Source of the DNA: SIG307 sp964545045
GTDB lineage: Bacteria; Bacillota; Clostridia; Lachnospirales; Lachnospiraceae
DNA length: 64,000 nt
Assembly (NCBI GenBank): GCA_964545045.1
Contig: CAZJEN010000001.1
Location: 1 to 64,000, forward strand
Direction of reading: 5' to 3'
A program made the translations under genes and the position numbers. Shown piece by piece: positions 9,362-18,024 of the stretch (positions are counted from its first letter, which is position 1; every line of letters begins with the position of its first letter). The notes under the pieces are model-generated. The model searched no databases and was not told the origin of the DNA. It worked only from the letters and a program-made list of their open reading frames with translations.

Positions 9362-9559
9362 ATGAAGCTAAGAAATATTTTGATTGTTGTGAAGGATATT
9401 GAGAATTCAAAGCAGTTTTATCACGACCTGTTCGGTATGGATATGGTACTTGACAATGACGGTAATCTGATTGAAGTGGGAACGCCGGTGTAAAGGGGCG
9501 GATTCCGAATGAAGCATGGCGGAATAGAATTTGAGTTTGGTGAAGAGGTGACACCATGA
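9362..9559 (+). pseudogene. Remnant of a VOC/glyoxalase-superfamily gene
   Basis: A 43-codon frame (9362-9493) reads like the first strand-helix-strand of a glyoxalase/bleomycin-resistance (VOC) protein: MKLRNILIVVKDIENSK followed by FYHDLFGMDMVLDNDG. It stops where the domain should continue. A 16-codon frame after it (9509-9559, MKHGGIEFEFGEEVTP) could be a surviving later strand. Intact VOC domains need about 115-130 residues, so most of the gene has been lost. It has a good start context (GGGGAAGGACG) directly behind queA. Confidence 0.6.
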
Positions 9560-10074
9560 TTTCTGGAGCAGAATACATTCAACAGCCCTATTCGGGGGAG
9601 TATATTGAAAAAATATATGATATAGAGAGTTCTTGGAATTCAAGTGATTGGACATGGATAAAATTTACCGAAGAAGAGGAAGTTTGGTGTGGTGAGTTTA
9701 GAGGTAAATATAGAGGAGTATCTTATTCTGCTAAATTAGGAATTATTGTTGTTTTGACGTCTGATTATATGTATGTGTTAGATATAAGTACCGGTGAAAT
9801 TATGGAATATTATTCACAACCGGAATATGTGGATATAACAACCAGCCCATTTGGAGAAATTTTGGTTACAGATGGTTACGGTATTGAAATGTTTACAAAT
9901 AGTAAGATTAAGGACATGGAAAATATAGTTATTCCCATTAATCCCGATAATCTGAGATTTTTAGAATGGAGAGAAAACATTTTAATAATTCGTTGTTTTG
10001 AATTTCTTGTGTGGGGAACGGAAGTAGAACTATACTTAGATTTTGAGACTAAGGAATGGTTGGTTGATAAATAA
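9556..10074 (+). CDS. Hypothetical protein, AT-rich orphan
   Basis: This 172-residue protein has no signal peptide or membrane helix and no family I recognise. It is rich in aromatic and acidic residues (WNSSDWTWIKFTEEEEVW), and short strand-like repeats (YMYVLDISTGEIMEYY, GEILVTDGYGIEMF) suggest a beta-rich, WD/NHL-like or immunity-protein-like fold. The gene is clearly richer in A and T than queA and the xylan genes around it. It abuts a decayed VOC gene, so it may have been acquired horizontally. The ATG overlaps the last codons of the VOC remnant and has AGAGGTG in front. Confidence 0.6.
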   Translation: MISGAEYIQQPYSGEYIEKIYDIESSWNSSDWTWIKFTEEEEVWCGEFRGKYRGVSYSAKLGIIVVLTSDYMYVLDISTGEIMEYYSQPEYVDITTSPFGEILVTDGYGIEMFTNSKIKDMENIVIPINPDNLRFLEWRENILIIRCFEFLVWGTEVELYLDFETKEWLVDK

Positions 10075-10132
10075 ACGACTTGCGAAAAATCCAGTTTTAC
10101 GATAAAGAACATAAGAAAAAGGAGGAGTTATC

Positions 10133-10399
10133 ATGACCAAAGATCAATGGACAGAAATGACCGATTTTATGAAAGAGGAGCCGTCGGTGGTAACGGATTA
10201 TCTGGAGACCATGTACGATGATATGCCGGAAAATGATATTTTCGGCTTTTATGAGGCGGTATTCGGAGACAAGCCGGCAGAGGATGACAAGGAAGCGGTG
10301 TTTGAGGAGCTTCTTTCTGAGTTGTATGAGCTGACGGAGGAACGTCCGAAAGAGTTCTTTGCGGTGATGCAGAGAGTAAAGAAAGCTATTGTTAAGTAG
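10133..10399 (+). CDS. Small acidic helical hypothetical protein
   Basis: This 88-residue protein is strongly acidic over its first 60 residues and ends in a basic VKKAIVK tail. It is predicted by eye to be all alpha-helical, with no signal or membrane segment. A strong AGGAGG site precedes the ATG. The stop is 11 bases before the phosphodiesterase gene, so the two are probably one transcript. I do not recognise the family. Confidence 0.65.
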   Translation: MTKDQWTEMTDFMKEEPSVVTDYLETMYDDMPENDIFGFYEAVFGDKPAEDDKEAVFEELLSELYELTEERPKEFFAVMQRVKKAIVK

Positions 10400-10410
10400 G
10401 AGGAACATTT

Positions 10411-10950
10411 ATGAAATGGATGGTGGCGTCGGACATTCACGGGTCTGCATATTATTGTGAGAAGATGCTTGCCGCGTACCGGGAGTCGGGGGCGGAAAAG
10501 CTGGTGATTCTAGGGGATATTTTGTATCACGGTCCGCGAAATGATTTGCCGAAGGACTATGCACCGAAGAAGGTCATTGCCATGCTTAACGCGGTGGCAG
10601 ATGAGCTTTTGTGCGTGCGGGGCAACTGCGAGGCTGAGGTGGACCAGATGGTGCTGGAGTTTCCGGTGATGGCGGAGTATGCGGTATTTTATATCGGGGA
10701 TACCATGTATTTTGCGACCCACGGACATAAGTTCAACAAGGACAATCCACCGTGCTTAAAGGAAGGTGATGTACTTTTGCACGGACATACCCATGTGGTG
10801 GCGGACGAGTTCTGTAAGGCAAAGGGACCGAAGGGCGAGTATACCTACCGGTATATTAATCCGGGTTCCGTGTCCATTCCGAAGGAAAATACGGGACACG
10901 GGTATGTGCTTTTGACCGAGGATGGGGTTGAATTCCGAAGCCTGGAGTAA
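10411..10950 (+). CDS. YfcE/MJ0936-family metallophosphodiesterase
   Basis: This is a small cytoplasmic calcineurin-like phosphodiesterase of 179 residues. Visible metal ligands are Asp8 and His10 (SDIHG), Asp36 (ILGDIL), Asn72 (RGNCE), His104 (ATHGH) and the C-terminal HGHTH at 124-128. The INPGSVSIPKE segment is typical of the YfcE branch, which hydrolyses model phosphodiesters; the physiological substrate is not established. It sits behind the small acidic gene with AGGAGG before its ATG. Confidence 0.92.
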   Translation: MKWMVASDIHGSAYYCEKMLAAYRESGAEKLVILGDILYHGPRNDLPKDYAPKKVIAMLNAVADELLCVRGNCEAEVDQMVLEFPVMAEYAVFYIGDTMYFATHGHKFNKDNPPCLKEGDVLLHGHTHVVADEFCKAKGPKGEYTYRYINPGSVSIPKENTGHGYVLLTEDGVEFRSLE

Positions 10951-11126
10951 CGTCGGAAAAATGTTTGGGTTCATATTTGTATGGGAAATCAGAACTTTTA
11001 TATGTAATTTACTGGAAATGACAGCAAAATCATGGTAAAATAAGGCTGTTAGAAGGAGGATAAACGGGAGTGTTTATACCGATTCCGGTTTGACAAATGA
11101 GAACAGAGATTGAGAAGGAGTGTATT

Positions 11127-12281
11127 ATGGCAGGAGCAGTTGCAACAGGAAAATACCGCAACGTGTTTGCGGAGTGCGGAATTCCGCAGGAAGAGATTGA
11201 TAAGAGAGTGGAAGAGACCTTTCAGACCATGTTTCACGGCAGTGAAGAGGAACGTATTTTCCATGAAGTAGGCGACGACATGGGTTACATGGAGGATACG
11301 GGAAATCATGATGCTCGGACCGAGGGTATGTCCTACGGTATGATGATGTGTGTGCAGCTTGACAAAAAGGAGGAATTCGACCGCCTTTGGAAGTGGTCCA
11401 AGACCTATATGTACATGGAAGAAGGTTGGAATTCCGGCTATTTTGCATGGTCTTGTGCGACGGACGGCAAAAAGAATGCCTACGGTCCGGCACCGGACGG
11501 GGAAGAGTTTTATGCCATGGCATTGTTCTTTGCATCCAAGCGTTGGGGCGACGGCGAGGGCATCTTTAACTATTCCAAGGAAGCAAGAGAGCTTCTTCAT
11601 ACCTGCGTACATAAGGGAGAAAACGGAGAAGAGGGCGGTCCGATGTGGGATCCGGCCAATAAGCTGATTCAGTTTGTGGTAAAGTGCGGATATTCCGATC
11701 CGTCCTATCATTTGCCGCATTTCTATGAGCTGTTTGCGGAGTATGCAAACGAAGAAGACAGAGAGTTCTGGAAGGAAGCGGCAAAAGCTTCCAGAGAGTA
11801 TTTAAAGAAGGCGTGTCATCCGGTAACGGGACTCAATGCGGAGTACGCGGAGTACGACGGTTCACCGAAGAGAATGACCGAGGATCAGTGGAAACGCTTC
11901 GGGCACAGACACGACTGGTTCTACAGCGATGCCTACCGTACCATTGCGAATATTGCGCTGGATTACGAGTGGTACGGTGTTGACGAGGACCTTCGCGTGG
12001 TGGCGGACAAACAGCAGAAGTTCTTTGCAGAGACCGTAAAGGATCAGCCGGATATGACCTACGAAATCGACGGAACGGTACTTGACCGTCCGGCACTTCA
12101 TCCGGTAGGACTTTTGGCAACCAATGCACAGGCGTCTTTGGCGGCAAAGGGACCGTATGCCAAGGACTTTGTCATGAAGTTCTGGAACACTCCGCTTCGT
12201 ACAGGTGACAGACGGTATTATGACAATTGTCTGTACTTGTTCGCGATGCTTGCGCTGTCCGGAAAGTATAGGGCGTGGTAG
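11127..12281 (+). CDS. GH8 reducing-end-xylose-releasing exo-oligoxylanase-like enzyme
   Basis: This 384-residue glycoside hydrolase family 8 enzyme has no signal peptide. Its size and sequence style fit the Rex-type exo-oligoxylanases, which remove xylose from the reducing end of xylo-oligosaccharides in the cytoplasm. The GH8 signature is present: DTGNHDARTEGMSYGMMMCV contains the Glu expected to be the general acid, followed by FDRLWKWSKTYM and GYFAWSC. The GHRHDWFYSDAYRT block corresponds to the region holding the catalytic base Asp. The ATG at 11127 is preferred because GAAGGAG lies seven bases upstream; a start ten codons earlier has a weaker site. It opens the xylan locus and converges on the AraC-type gene. 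Confidence 0.88.
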   Translation: MAGAVATGKYRNVFAECGIPQEEIDKRVEETFQTMFHGSEEERIFHEVGDDMGYMEDTGNHDARTEGMSYGMMMCVQLDKKEEFDRLWKWSKTYMYMEEGWNSGYFAWSCATDGKKNAYGPAPDGEEFYAMALFFASKRWGDGEGIFNYSKEARELLHTCVHKGENGEEGGPMWDPANKLIQFVVKCGYSDPSYHLPHFYELFAEYANEEDREFWKEAAKASREYLKKACHPVTGLNAEYAEYDGSPKRMTEDQWKRFGHRHDWFYSDAYRTIANIALDYEWYGVDEDLRVVADKQQKFFAETVKDQPDMTYEIDGTVLDRPALHPVGLLATNAQASLAAKGPYAKDFVMKFWNTPLRTGDRRYYDNCLYLFAMLALSGKYRAW

Positions 12282-12286
12282 ATTAA

Positions 12287-12313
12287 TACACTGTATTTAT
12301 AGTGTAACCTTTT
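12287..12313. terminator. Shared terminator between convergent genes
   Basis: TACACT and AGTGTA form a short stem around GTATTTAT, followed by ACCTTTTTTCG. It lies between the GH8 stop and the AraC-type stop and overlaps the latter. The two genes are separated by only 15 bases, so it could serve both. Confidence 0.5.
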
Positions 12314-13079
12314 TTCGAAAGGCACCGGGAGTCATTCCGGTGCTTTTTTTGAACTGTCGGATAAAGTGGTACACTTCGTTGTAACCGACTTCGGCGGCGA
12401 TGTCGCTGACGGAATGCTCGGTGGAGGTAAGAAGCAGCTTTGCCTGCTCTAACTTCGCATTGATTACCTCGGTCATACAGGTGATGCCGAAGGCCTTTTT
12501 GTAAACTACCTGGAAATAGGACGGGGATAAGTGAGCCAGATCCGCCAGTTCTTCTACCTTCCAAGGACGTTCCGGAGCAGAGAGAATAGCATCCCGTACC
12601 TGTAATAAATCGTAATAATGAGGAACGGAAGTGTTGATTTGCTGACTTTGAAGCCAAACCTCAGAGACCTTCACAAAAAGGCAACGAATCAGTAGGTCGA
12701 TGGATTTAGCGGCTAAGCGGTTTTTCTCTATATGTTCCGCTTGAATCAGCTGTAAAATATCAGAAATTGCACTATCGTTTGAATAGTATATTGGTGTATT
12801 CAAAGGAAAGGTCAATTCACTTAAGAATTGCTGACGGTTTTCGGCGGAAAAATGCAAATAATCGTCGGTGTAATGGTCGCTGTTGGAAAAGTATTTGTAC
12901 GGAGTGTAGGAGTCAATCAAGAACATACACGGCTTTGTGATGGTGTACGTTTTATCACCTAAAATAAGGGTTGTATTGGCGTGGAAACGTAAAAAAAGAA
13001 AATCAATGATGCCGTGCTTGCGCTCTTGGATGAAGTTCGGCTCCTGGGGACAGTTCAGGGTGACGAAGTGAATATACAT
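12297..13079 (-). CDS. AraC-family transcriptional regulator of the xylan locus
   Basis: This is a 260-residue regulator. Residues 1-130 resemble a cupin-type sensor (PCMFLIDSYTPYKYF). The last 100 residues carry the double HTH of the AraC/XylS family, VEELADLAHLSPSYFQVVYK and VSDIAAEVGYNEVYHFIRQF, ending with the usual KKSTGMTPGAFRKK. The start is set at the ATG with GGAGGTG six bases before it (plus-strand 13084-13090). It lies between the GH8 gene and the GH43 operon, divergent from the latter, so it is a good candidate activator of xylan genes in response to xylo-oligosaccharides. That regulon is inferred from position only. Confidence 0.9.
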   Translation of the reverse strand: MYIHFVTLNCPQEPNFIQERKHGIIDFLFLRFHANTTLILGDKTYTITKPCMFLIDSYTPYKYFSNSDHYTDDYLHFSAENRQQFLSELTFPLNTPIYYSNDSAISDILQLIQAEHIEKNRLAAKSIDLLIRCLFVKVSEVWLQSQQINTSVPHYYDLLQVRDAILSAPERPWKVEELADLAHLSPSYFQVVYKKAFGITCMTEVINAKLEQAKLLLTSTEHSVSDIAAEVGYNEVYHFIRQFKKSTGMTPGAFRKKVTL

Positions 13080-13119
13080 AAAACACCTCCGTGACAAAAT
13101 TATAAATCAATTAATTGCA

Positions 13120-13147
13120 ATTATACAACATTGTATTCAAAAAAACA
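13120..13147 (-). promoter_or_regulatory. Putative promoter of the AraC-type gene
   Basis: On the minus strand, TTGTTT is followed after 16 bases by TATAAT, some 40 bases before the start codon. A perfect CAATTAATTG palindrome (13108-13117) lies just downstream and might be a regulator site. Confidence 0.45.
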
Positions 13148-13160
13148 AGGTGTTAAACTT

Positions 13161-13193
13161 ATGATATAAGGAAAAGAGTACCCGTAGGGTACT
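13161..13193 (+). promoter_or_regulatory. Putative extended -10 and 5' leader hairpin of the GH43 operon
   Basis: TGATATAAG (13161-13169) fits an extended -10 element with no clear -35, as often seen at activator-dependent promoters. It is followed by GAGTACCC-GTA-GGGTACTC, a perfect 8-bp stem with a three-base loop (13175-13193), located 35 bases before the GH43 start. The stem may protect the 5' end of the mRNA. Confidence 0.4.
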
Positions 13194-13228
13194 CCGAAGA
13201 CAGAGGAAAGAGAAGAGGGAAGGTAGTT

Positions 13229-14791
13229 ATGGGACAGGTTACGGGAACCAATCCGATTCTTTATACGGATTATCCGGATCCGGATATTATCCGTGTAGGG
13301 GATACCTATTACATGGTCAGTACGACCATGCACTTTATGCCGGGTGGTGTGATTTTACGCTCCTACGATTTAATTCATTGGGAAATTGCCTCCTATGTGT
13401 ATGAGACACTGGACGACACGCCGGGACAGCGTCTGGCGGATGATAAGGGGATTTACGGCAAAGGCATGTGGGCAGCTTCCATTCGCTATCATAAGGATAC
13501 CTTTTATGTGTGCTTTGTGGCAAACGATACCGGCAAGACCTATTTGTACACGTCAAAGGATATTGCGGGACCTTGGAAGAAGAGTTACATCGAGGGCTTT
13601 TTTCACGATAATTCTTTGTTGTTTGATGATGACGGACGGGTTTATATCGCCTACGGAAACCGCGAGATTTACATTACGGAGCTGAACGAGGATTTGACTG
13701 CACCGAAGGAAGGCGGTTTGCACCGGATGGCAATCAAGGACACCGGCGATGTTATCCTGGGCTATGAAGGGGCGCATTTTTATAAGATAAACGGAAAGTA
13801 TTATTTGTTCTTTATCCATTGGCCGAAGGGCGGATATCGTACGGAGGCCTGCTTCTGTGCCGATTCCCTTTTGGGAGAGTTTACGGGCGGTGATGTGCTT
13901 TCTTATGATTTGGACGGAATTCACAGCGGTGTTGCTCAGGGCGGTATTGTAGATACGCCGGAGGGAGACTGGTATTCCATTATGTTCCAGGATCACGGTG
14001 CGGTAGGTCGCATTCCGGTATTGGTGCCGGTGACCTGGGAAAATGATTTTCCGGTGTTCGGCGGAGGAATTGCGCCGAAGACGGTGACGGTAAATACGGA
14101 GAAGGAAGATTATACATATGAGCCGCTTTGGTGTGATGACGATTTTGTATATAGCCCGGACATAAACGGAAATGTAAAGCTGAAGAATCCGTGGCAGTGG
14201 AATCACAATCCGGACAATGCATTGTGGTCTGTGACCGAGAAGGCGGGAGCGCTTCGGATTCGTTCCGGAAAGCTCAGCACAAATCTTGTGCAGGCGGTAA
14301 ACACCCTGACCCAGCGTACCATCGGACCGGAGTGCGCAGCGGAGATTAGCCTTTGCGGCAGCGAGCTTCGGGACGGAGATTATGCAGGCCTTTGTACGTT
14401 ACAGGGAGATTACGGATTTATCGCATTGACAAAGGAAGAAGGCCGGACGTATCTTGTGATGGCGGAGAAGGAGCTGGGGGCAGGTTTTGCGGGTATGGGA
14501 AGTGTGAACACGGAGCCGGCTAAGATTGTGGCAAAGCTTCCGGTAGACAGCGATACGGTGACGCTTCGTGCGGTGTGCCGGTTGACGCCGACGGATACGG
14601 CAGAGTTTTTCTATAAAGCGGAAGAAAACGGTGCAAAGAATGAGTTCGCTAAGCTGGGAGAGACCCACAAGCTGTATTTTAAACTGGACCACTTTGTGGG
14701 ATGCCGCTTCGGACTGTTCCTGTTTTCTACGAAGGAAACCGGCGGTGTGGCAGAGTTTTCGAAGTTCCGTTATTTTACGGAAGTGAAATAG
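13229..14791 (+). CDS. GH43 beta-xylosidase-like enzyme, cytoplasmic
   Basis: This 520-residue, two-domain enzyme lacks a signal peptide. The N-terminal five-bladed propeller (about 8-300) has the GH43 base motif (YPDPDIIRVGDTYYM), the pKa-modulating Asp region (FHDNSLLFDDDGRVYIAYG) and the Glu-containing YEGAHFYKINGKYYLFFI. The C-terminal 200 residues form a beta-sandwich typical of GH43 beta-xylosidases, which closes the active site and favours short substrates. It likely releases xylose from non-reducing ends of imported xylo-oligosaccharides, complementing the reducing-end GH8 enzyme. An arabinofuranosidase side activity is possible. It is the first gene of a five-gene plus-strand array divergent from the AraC-type regulator. 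Confidence 0.9.
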   Translation: MGQVTGTNPILYTDYPDPDIIRVGDTYYMVSTTMHFMPGGVILRSYDLIHWEIASYVYETLDDTPGQRLADDKGIYGKGMWAASIRYHKDTFYVCFVANDTGKTYLYTSKDIAGPWKKSYIEGFFHDNSLLFDDDGRVYIAYGNREIYITELNEDLTAPKEGGLHRMAIKDTGDVILGYEGAHFYKINGKYYLFFIHWPKGGYRTEACFCADSLLGEFTGGDVLSYDLDGIHSGVAQGGIVDTPEGDWYSIMFQDHGAVGRIPVLVPVTWENDFPVFGGGIAPKTVTVNTEKEDYTYEPLWCDDDFVYSPDINGNVKLKNPWQWNHNPDNALWSVTEKAGALRIRSGKLSTNLVQAVNTLTQRTIGPECAAEISLCGSELRDGDYAGLCTLQGDYGFIALTKEEGRTYLVMAEKELGAGFAGMGSVNTEPAKIVAKLPVDSDTVTLRAVCRLTPTDTAEFFYKAEENGAKNEFAKLGETHKLYFKLDHFVGCRFGLFLFSTKETGGVAEFSKFRYFTEVK

Positions 14792-14816
14792 ATTCAGAGA
14801 AAGAGGAGGAAAAATT

Positions 14817-16292
14817 ATGACAAATTTAGAATTGAAGGCAAAATGGGAAGAAAAGTTTGCGGGTTTGACCTTAGCAGACACTTTAAAGGAAATCGGAATG
14901 GATACTCCGGTTATGATGCAGCGTCTCGGCGCAGACCCGTATGCGATTGTATACGAAGGCAGAGTGTATTTGTACATGACCGGTGATATTTACGAGTACG
15001 ATGAGAACGGTGCCCTTAAGCCGAACAGCTATGCACTCATCAACAAGTTAAACGTGATTTCTTCCGACGACCTTGTAAACTGGACCGACCACGGTACCAT
15101 TTTTGCGGCTTCCGCAACCGGTGCCGCAAAGTGGGGAAATAATTCCTGGGCTCCGGCAGTGGCTTACAAGGAAATCGACGGAAAGATGAAGTTCTTTGTA
15201 TATTTCGCAAACAGCGGAAACGGTATCGGTGTTGTAACCTCTGACAGTCCGGTGGGACCGTTTGTTGACCCGCTTGACGGACCGCTCATTTCCCGTCAGA
15301 CTCCGAATTGTGCAAACGTTTCCTGGTTGTTTGACCCGGCGGTACTTGTGGATGAGGACGGTTGCGGATACATTTACTTCGGCGGTGGTCCGGGTAAGTC
15401 CTTTGCGGAGCCGGGCACCGGTCGTTGCGCAAAGCTGGGTGCGGATATGATCAGCATCGACGGTGAGGCGGTAACCATGGATATTCCGTATTTATTTGAG
15501 GATTCCGGTATCAATAAAATCGGTGATACCTACTATTATTCCTACTGTACCAACTGGAACGTAGACGAAGAGGGTACGAAGAAGTTCGGCTTCTACAATG
15601 CGGATATTGCGTACATGACCTCTAAGAATCCGTTGGGACCGTTCGAGTACAAGGGCGTTGTATTACGTAACCCGGGTACTTATTACGGATGTTACGGTAA
15701 TAATCATCACTGTATGTTCAAGTTTAACGGCGAGATGTATATCGCATATCATACCCAGATTTTAGAGAAGATGATGGGCATTTCCGGCGGTTATCGCAGC
15801 ACTGCAATTTCCAAGGTTACGGTAGCGGAGGACGGAAGCCTTCCGACGATTCCGAGTGTGGACCGTCACTCCTTGGTACAGCAGAAGTACCTGAATCCGT
15901 ATGAGAGAGTAGAGGCGGAGACCATGGCTACCATGGGCGGTCTGAATACCACCCAGGCTGACGAGGTAAGTAAGAAGTGCGGTTCCGGTAATATGGAGCT
16001 TTGCGATATTAAGTCAGGTTCCTGGCTTGCTTTGTACGGTGTGGATTTCGGCGCAGAAGGTGCAACCAAGTTTACTGCTGCGGTACGCTCCGCAGGCTGT
16101 GAAGGTGCAATGCAGATTCGTCTGGACAGTCTTGACGGCGAGGTTGTGGGGTACCTTGATATCAGCGAAGTGACCGGTGATAAGTATCAGGAAGTTACTG
16201 CGGAATTGTTAAAGACAGTAACCGGCGTACATAATCTGGTGTTTGTATTCTACGGAGAAAATTACAACGTGGATTACTGGAAGTTTCAGTAA
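14817..16292 (+). CDS. GH43-CBM6 enzyme without signal peptide (arabinoxylan arabinofuranohydrolase or xylosidase type)
   Basis: The GH43 propeller at about 20-330 shows the three acid positions as GADPYAIVYEGRVYLYMTGD, WLFDPAVLVDEDG and IPYLFEDSGINKIGDTYY. A CBM6-like beta-sandwich follows at about 355-491 (YERVEAETMATMGG to YNVDYWKFQ). Such GH43-CBM6 proteins usually remove arabinose side chains or act on xylo-oligosaccharides. It is closely similar to the mature parts of the next two proteins but has no signal sequence or lipobox, so it should stay in the cytoplasm. A binding module on an intracellular enzyme is unusual. AGAGGAGG precedes the ATG, 25 bases after the beta-xylosidase gene. 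Confidence 0.88.
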   Translation: MTNLELKAKWEEKFAGLTLADTLKEIGMDTPVMMQRLGADPYAIVYEGRVYLYMTGDIYEYDENGALKPNSYALINKLNVISSDDLVNWTDHGTIFAASATGAAKWGNNSWAPAVAYKEIDGKMKFFVYFANSGNGIGVVTSDSPVGPFVDPLDGPLISRQTPNCANVSWLFDPAVLVDEDGCGYIYFGGGPGKSFAEPGTGRCAKLGADMISIDGEAVTMDIPYLFEDSGINKIGDTYYYSYCTNWNVDEEGTKKFGFYNADIAYMTSKNPLGPFEYKGVVLRNPGTYYGCYGNNHHCMFKFNGEMYIAYHTQILEKMMGISGGYRSTAISKVTVAEDGSLPTIPSVDRHSLVQQKYLNPYERVEAETMATMGGLNTTQADEVSKKCGSGNMELCDIKSGSWLALYGVDFGAEGATKFTAAVRSAGCEGAMQIRLDSLDGEVVGYLDISEVTGDKYQEVTAELLKTVTGVHNLVFVFYGENYNVDYWKFQ

Positions 16293-16342
16293 GAATGTTA
16301 CACCTATGGGGTGACAGAAATAAAAAGTAATGGAGAAGGAAA

Positions 16343-17995
16343 ATGAAAAGAAGAAGTAAAGTATTGGTAGCAACATTGACAATGGCATCGATGCTGTTTG
16401 TTGCTTGCGGTACGGACGAAACGGATGTAAAGCCGACGGAAGTACCGGTAGCAACGGAAGCACCGACGGAGGCCCCGGAGCCGACTGCGACTCCTGAGCC
16501 GACGCCGAGCCCGACCCCGGCCCCGAAGCAGGTATCGGAATGGTTTTCCGAAATGACCCTGGCAGAGACCATGAAGCCGTTGGGAACGGATACGCCGCTT
16601 ATGACCCAGCGCTTCGGCGCAGACCCGTGCGCTCTTGTTTATGACGGCAGAGTGTACATTTACATGACCGGAGACAGAATCGAGTACGATTCCTCCGCAA
16701 ATCCGAAGGATAACAGCTATTCCAAGATTAATACGCTGAATGTAATTTCTTCCGATGACCTTGTGAACTGGACAGACCACGGTACCATTTATGCGGCAGG
16801 AAAAGACGGTGCGGCGAAGTGGGGCGGAAACTCCTGGGCACCGGCAGCGGCTTGTAAGGAAATCGATGGTGAGATGAAGTTTTTCCTTTACTTTGCAAAC
16901 AGCGGTAATGGTATCGGTGTATTGATGGCAGACAGCCCGGTAGGTCCGTTTAAGGATCCGATCGGTAAGGCCCTCATCAGCCGTAATACTCCGAACTGTG
17001 CGAATGTAGACTGGTTGTTTGACCCGGCGGTTCTGATTGATGACGACGGTAGTGCATACATCTACTTCGGAGGCGGTGTGCCGGCAGGAAAGGCAGCAAA
17101 TCCGGGAACCGGTCGTATGGCAAAGCTTGGGGAAGATATGATCAGTTTGGCTTGTGATCCGGTAGCATTTGATATTCCGTATTTGTTCGAGGATTCCGGT
17201 ATCAACAAGGTAGGAGACAATTATATTTACTCTTACTGCACCAACTGGAACGTAGATGCTGCAGGTACTGCCGAGTACGGCTTCACCAACGCGAATATCG
17301 CATACATGGTTTCCGACAGCCCGATGGGACCGTTTACTTATGCAGGTGTTGCGTTAAAGCATCCGGGCAACTATTTTGCAGGTGACTACAACAACAATCA
17401 CCACGCAATCTTTGAGTTCAACGGGGAATGGTATATTACCTATCATACGAGAATTTTGGCTGACGATTACGGCGTAAGCGGTTTGAACTATCGTTCCACC
17501 CACATTACAAAGATTAATGTGAATGAAGAAGATTTATTTGAGACCGTACAGAAGGCGGACACCAAGTCTTTGGTACAGCAGAAGCAGTTCAATCCGTATG
17601 AGAAGGTTGAGGCGGAAACCATGGCAACCATGGCAGGCATCAGCACTACTCAGGAGGGTATGATTAGTAAGTCTTTCGGTTCCGGTAACATGGTACTGAA
17701 CAAGATTCATAACGGCGACTGGCTGGCATTGTACGGTGTAGATTTCGGTGAGAACGGAGCTGAAAAGTTCATGGCTTCCGTATGTGCAAAGAAGAATACC
17801 CGCGGAGCGATTCAGATTCGTCTGGACAGCCTGGACGGTGACGTAGTGGGATGTCTCGAGTTCGGAGAGAATGCCGACGGAAAGAACTACGAAGAGGTTA
17901 CTGCGGCATTATCCGAGAAGGTAACCGGCGTACATGATTTAATTCTTGTATTTGTAGGTGAAGGTTATACGGTAGATTACTGGCAGTTTCAGTAG
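16343..17995 (+). CDS. GH43-CBM6 lipoprotein
   Basis: A type II signal peptide (basic MKRRSK, hydrophobic core, lipobox LFVAC with Cys22) is followed by a 40-residue Thr/Pro/Glu/Ala linker. A GH43 propeller spans about 70-395 (GADPCALVYDGRVYIYMTGD, WLFDPAVLIDDDG, YLFEDSGINKVGDNYI) and a CBM6 domain about 415-550 ends in YTVDYWQFQ. It should be tethered to the outer face of the membrane by the linker and act on arabinoxylan or its oligomers. It is a tandem paralogue of the genes on both sides; a shared repeated family raises the chance of recombination here. Confidence 0.9.
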   Translation: MKRRSKVLVATLTMASMLFVACGTDETDVKPTEVPVATEAPTEAPEPTATPEPTPSPTPAPKQVSEWFSEMTLAETMKPLGTDTPLMTQRFGADPCALVYDGRVYIYMTGDRIEYDSSANPKDNSYSKINTLNVISSDDLVNWTDHGTIYAAGKDGAAKWGGNSWAPAAACKEIDGEMKFFLYFANSGNGIGVLMADSPVGPFKDPIGKALISRNTPNCANVDWLFDPAVLIDDDGSAYIYFGGGVPAGKAANPGTGRMAKLGEDMISLACDPVAFDIPYLFEDSGINKVGDNYIYSYCTNWNVDAAGTAEYGFTNANIAYMVSDSPMGPFTYAGVALKHPGNYFAGDYNNNHHAIFEFNGEWYITYHTRILADDYGVSGLNYRSTHITKINVNEEDLFETVQKADTKSLVQQKQFNPYEKVEAETMATMAGISTTQEGMISKSFGSGNMVLNKIHNGDWLALYGVDFGENGAEKFMASVCAKKNTRGAIQIRLDSLDGDVVGCLEFGENADGKNYEEVTAALSEKVTGVHDLILVFVGEGYTVDYWQFQ

Positions 17996-18024
17996 GAAAC
18001 CGTATGAAATAAAGGAGGAATAAA

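Noticed and set aside
13553..14206. Long open frame antisense to the GH43 beta-xylosidase gene
   Set aside because: It has no ribosome site and its sequence is the reverse shadow of a well-conserved enzyme gene.
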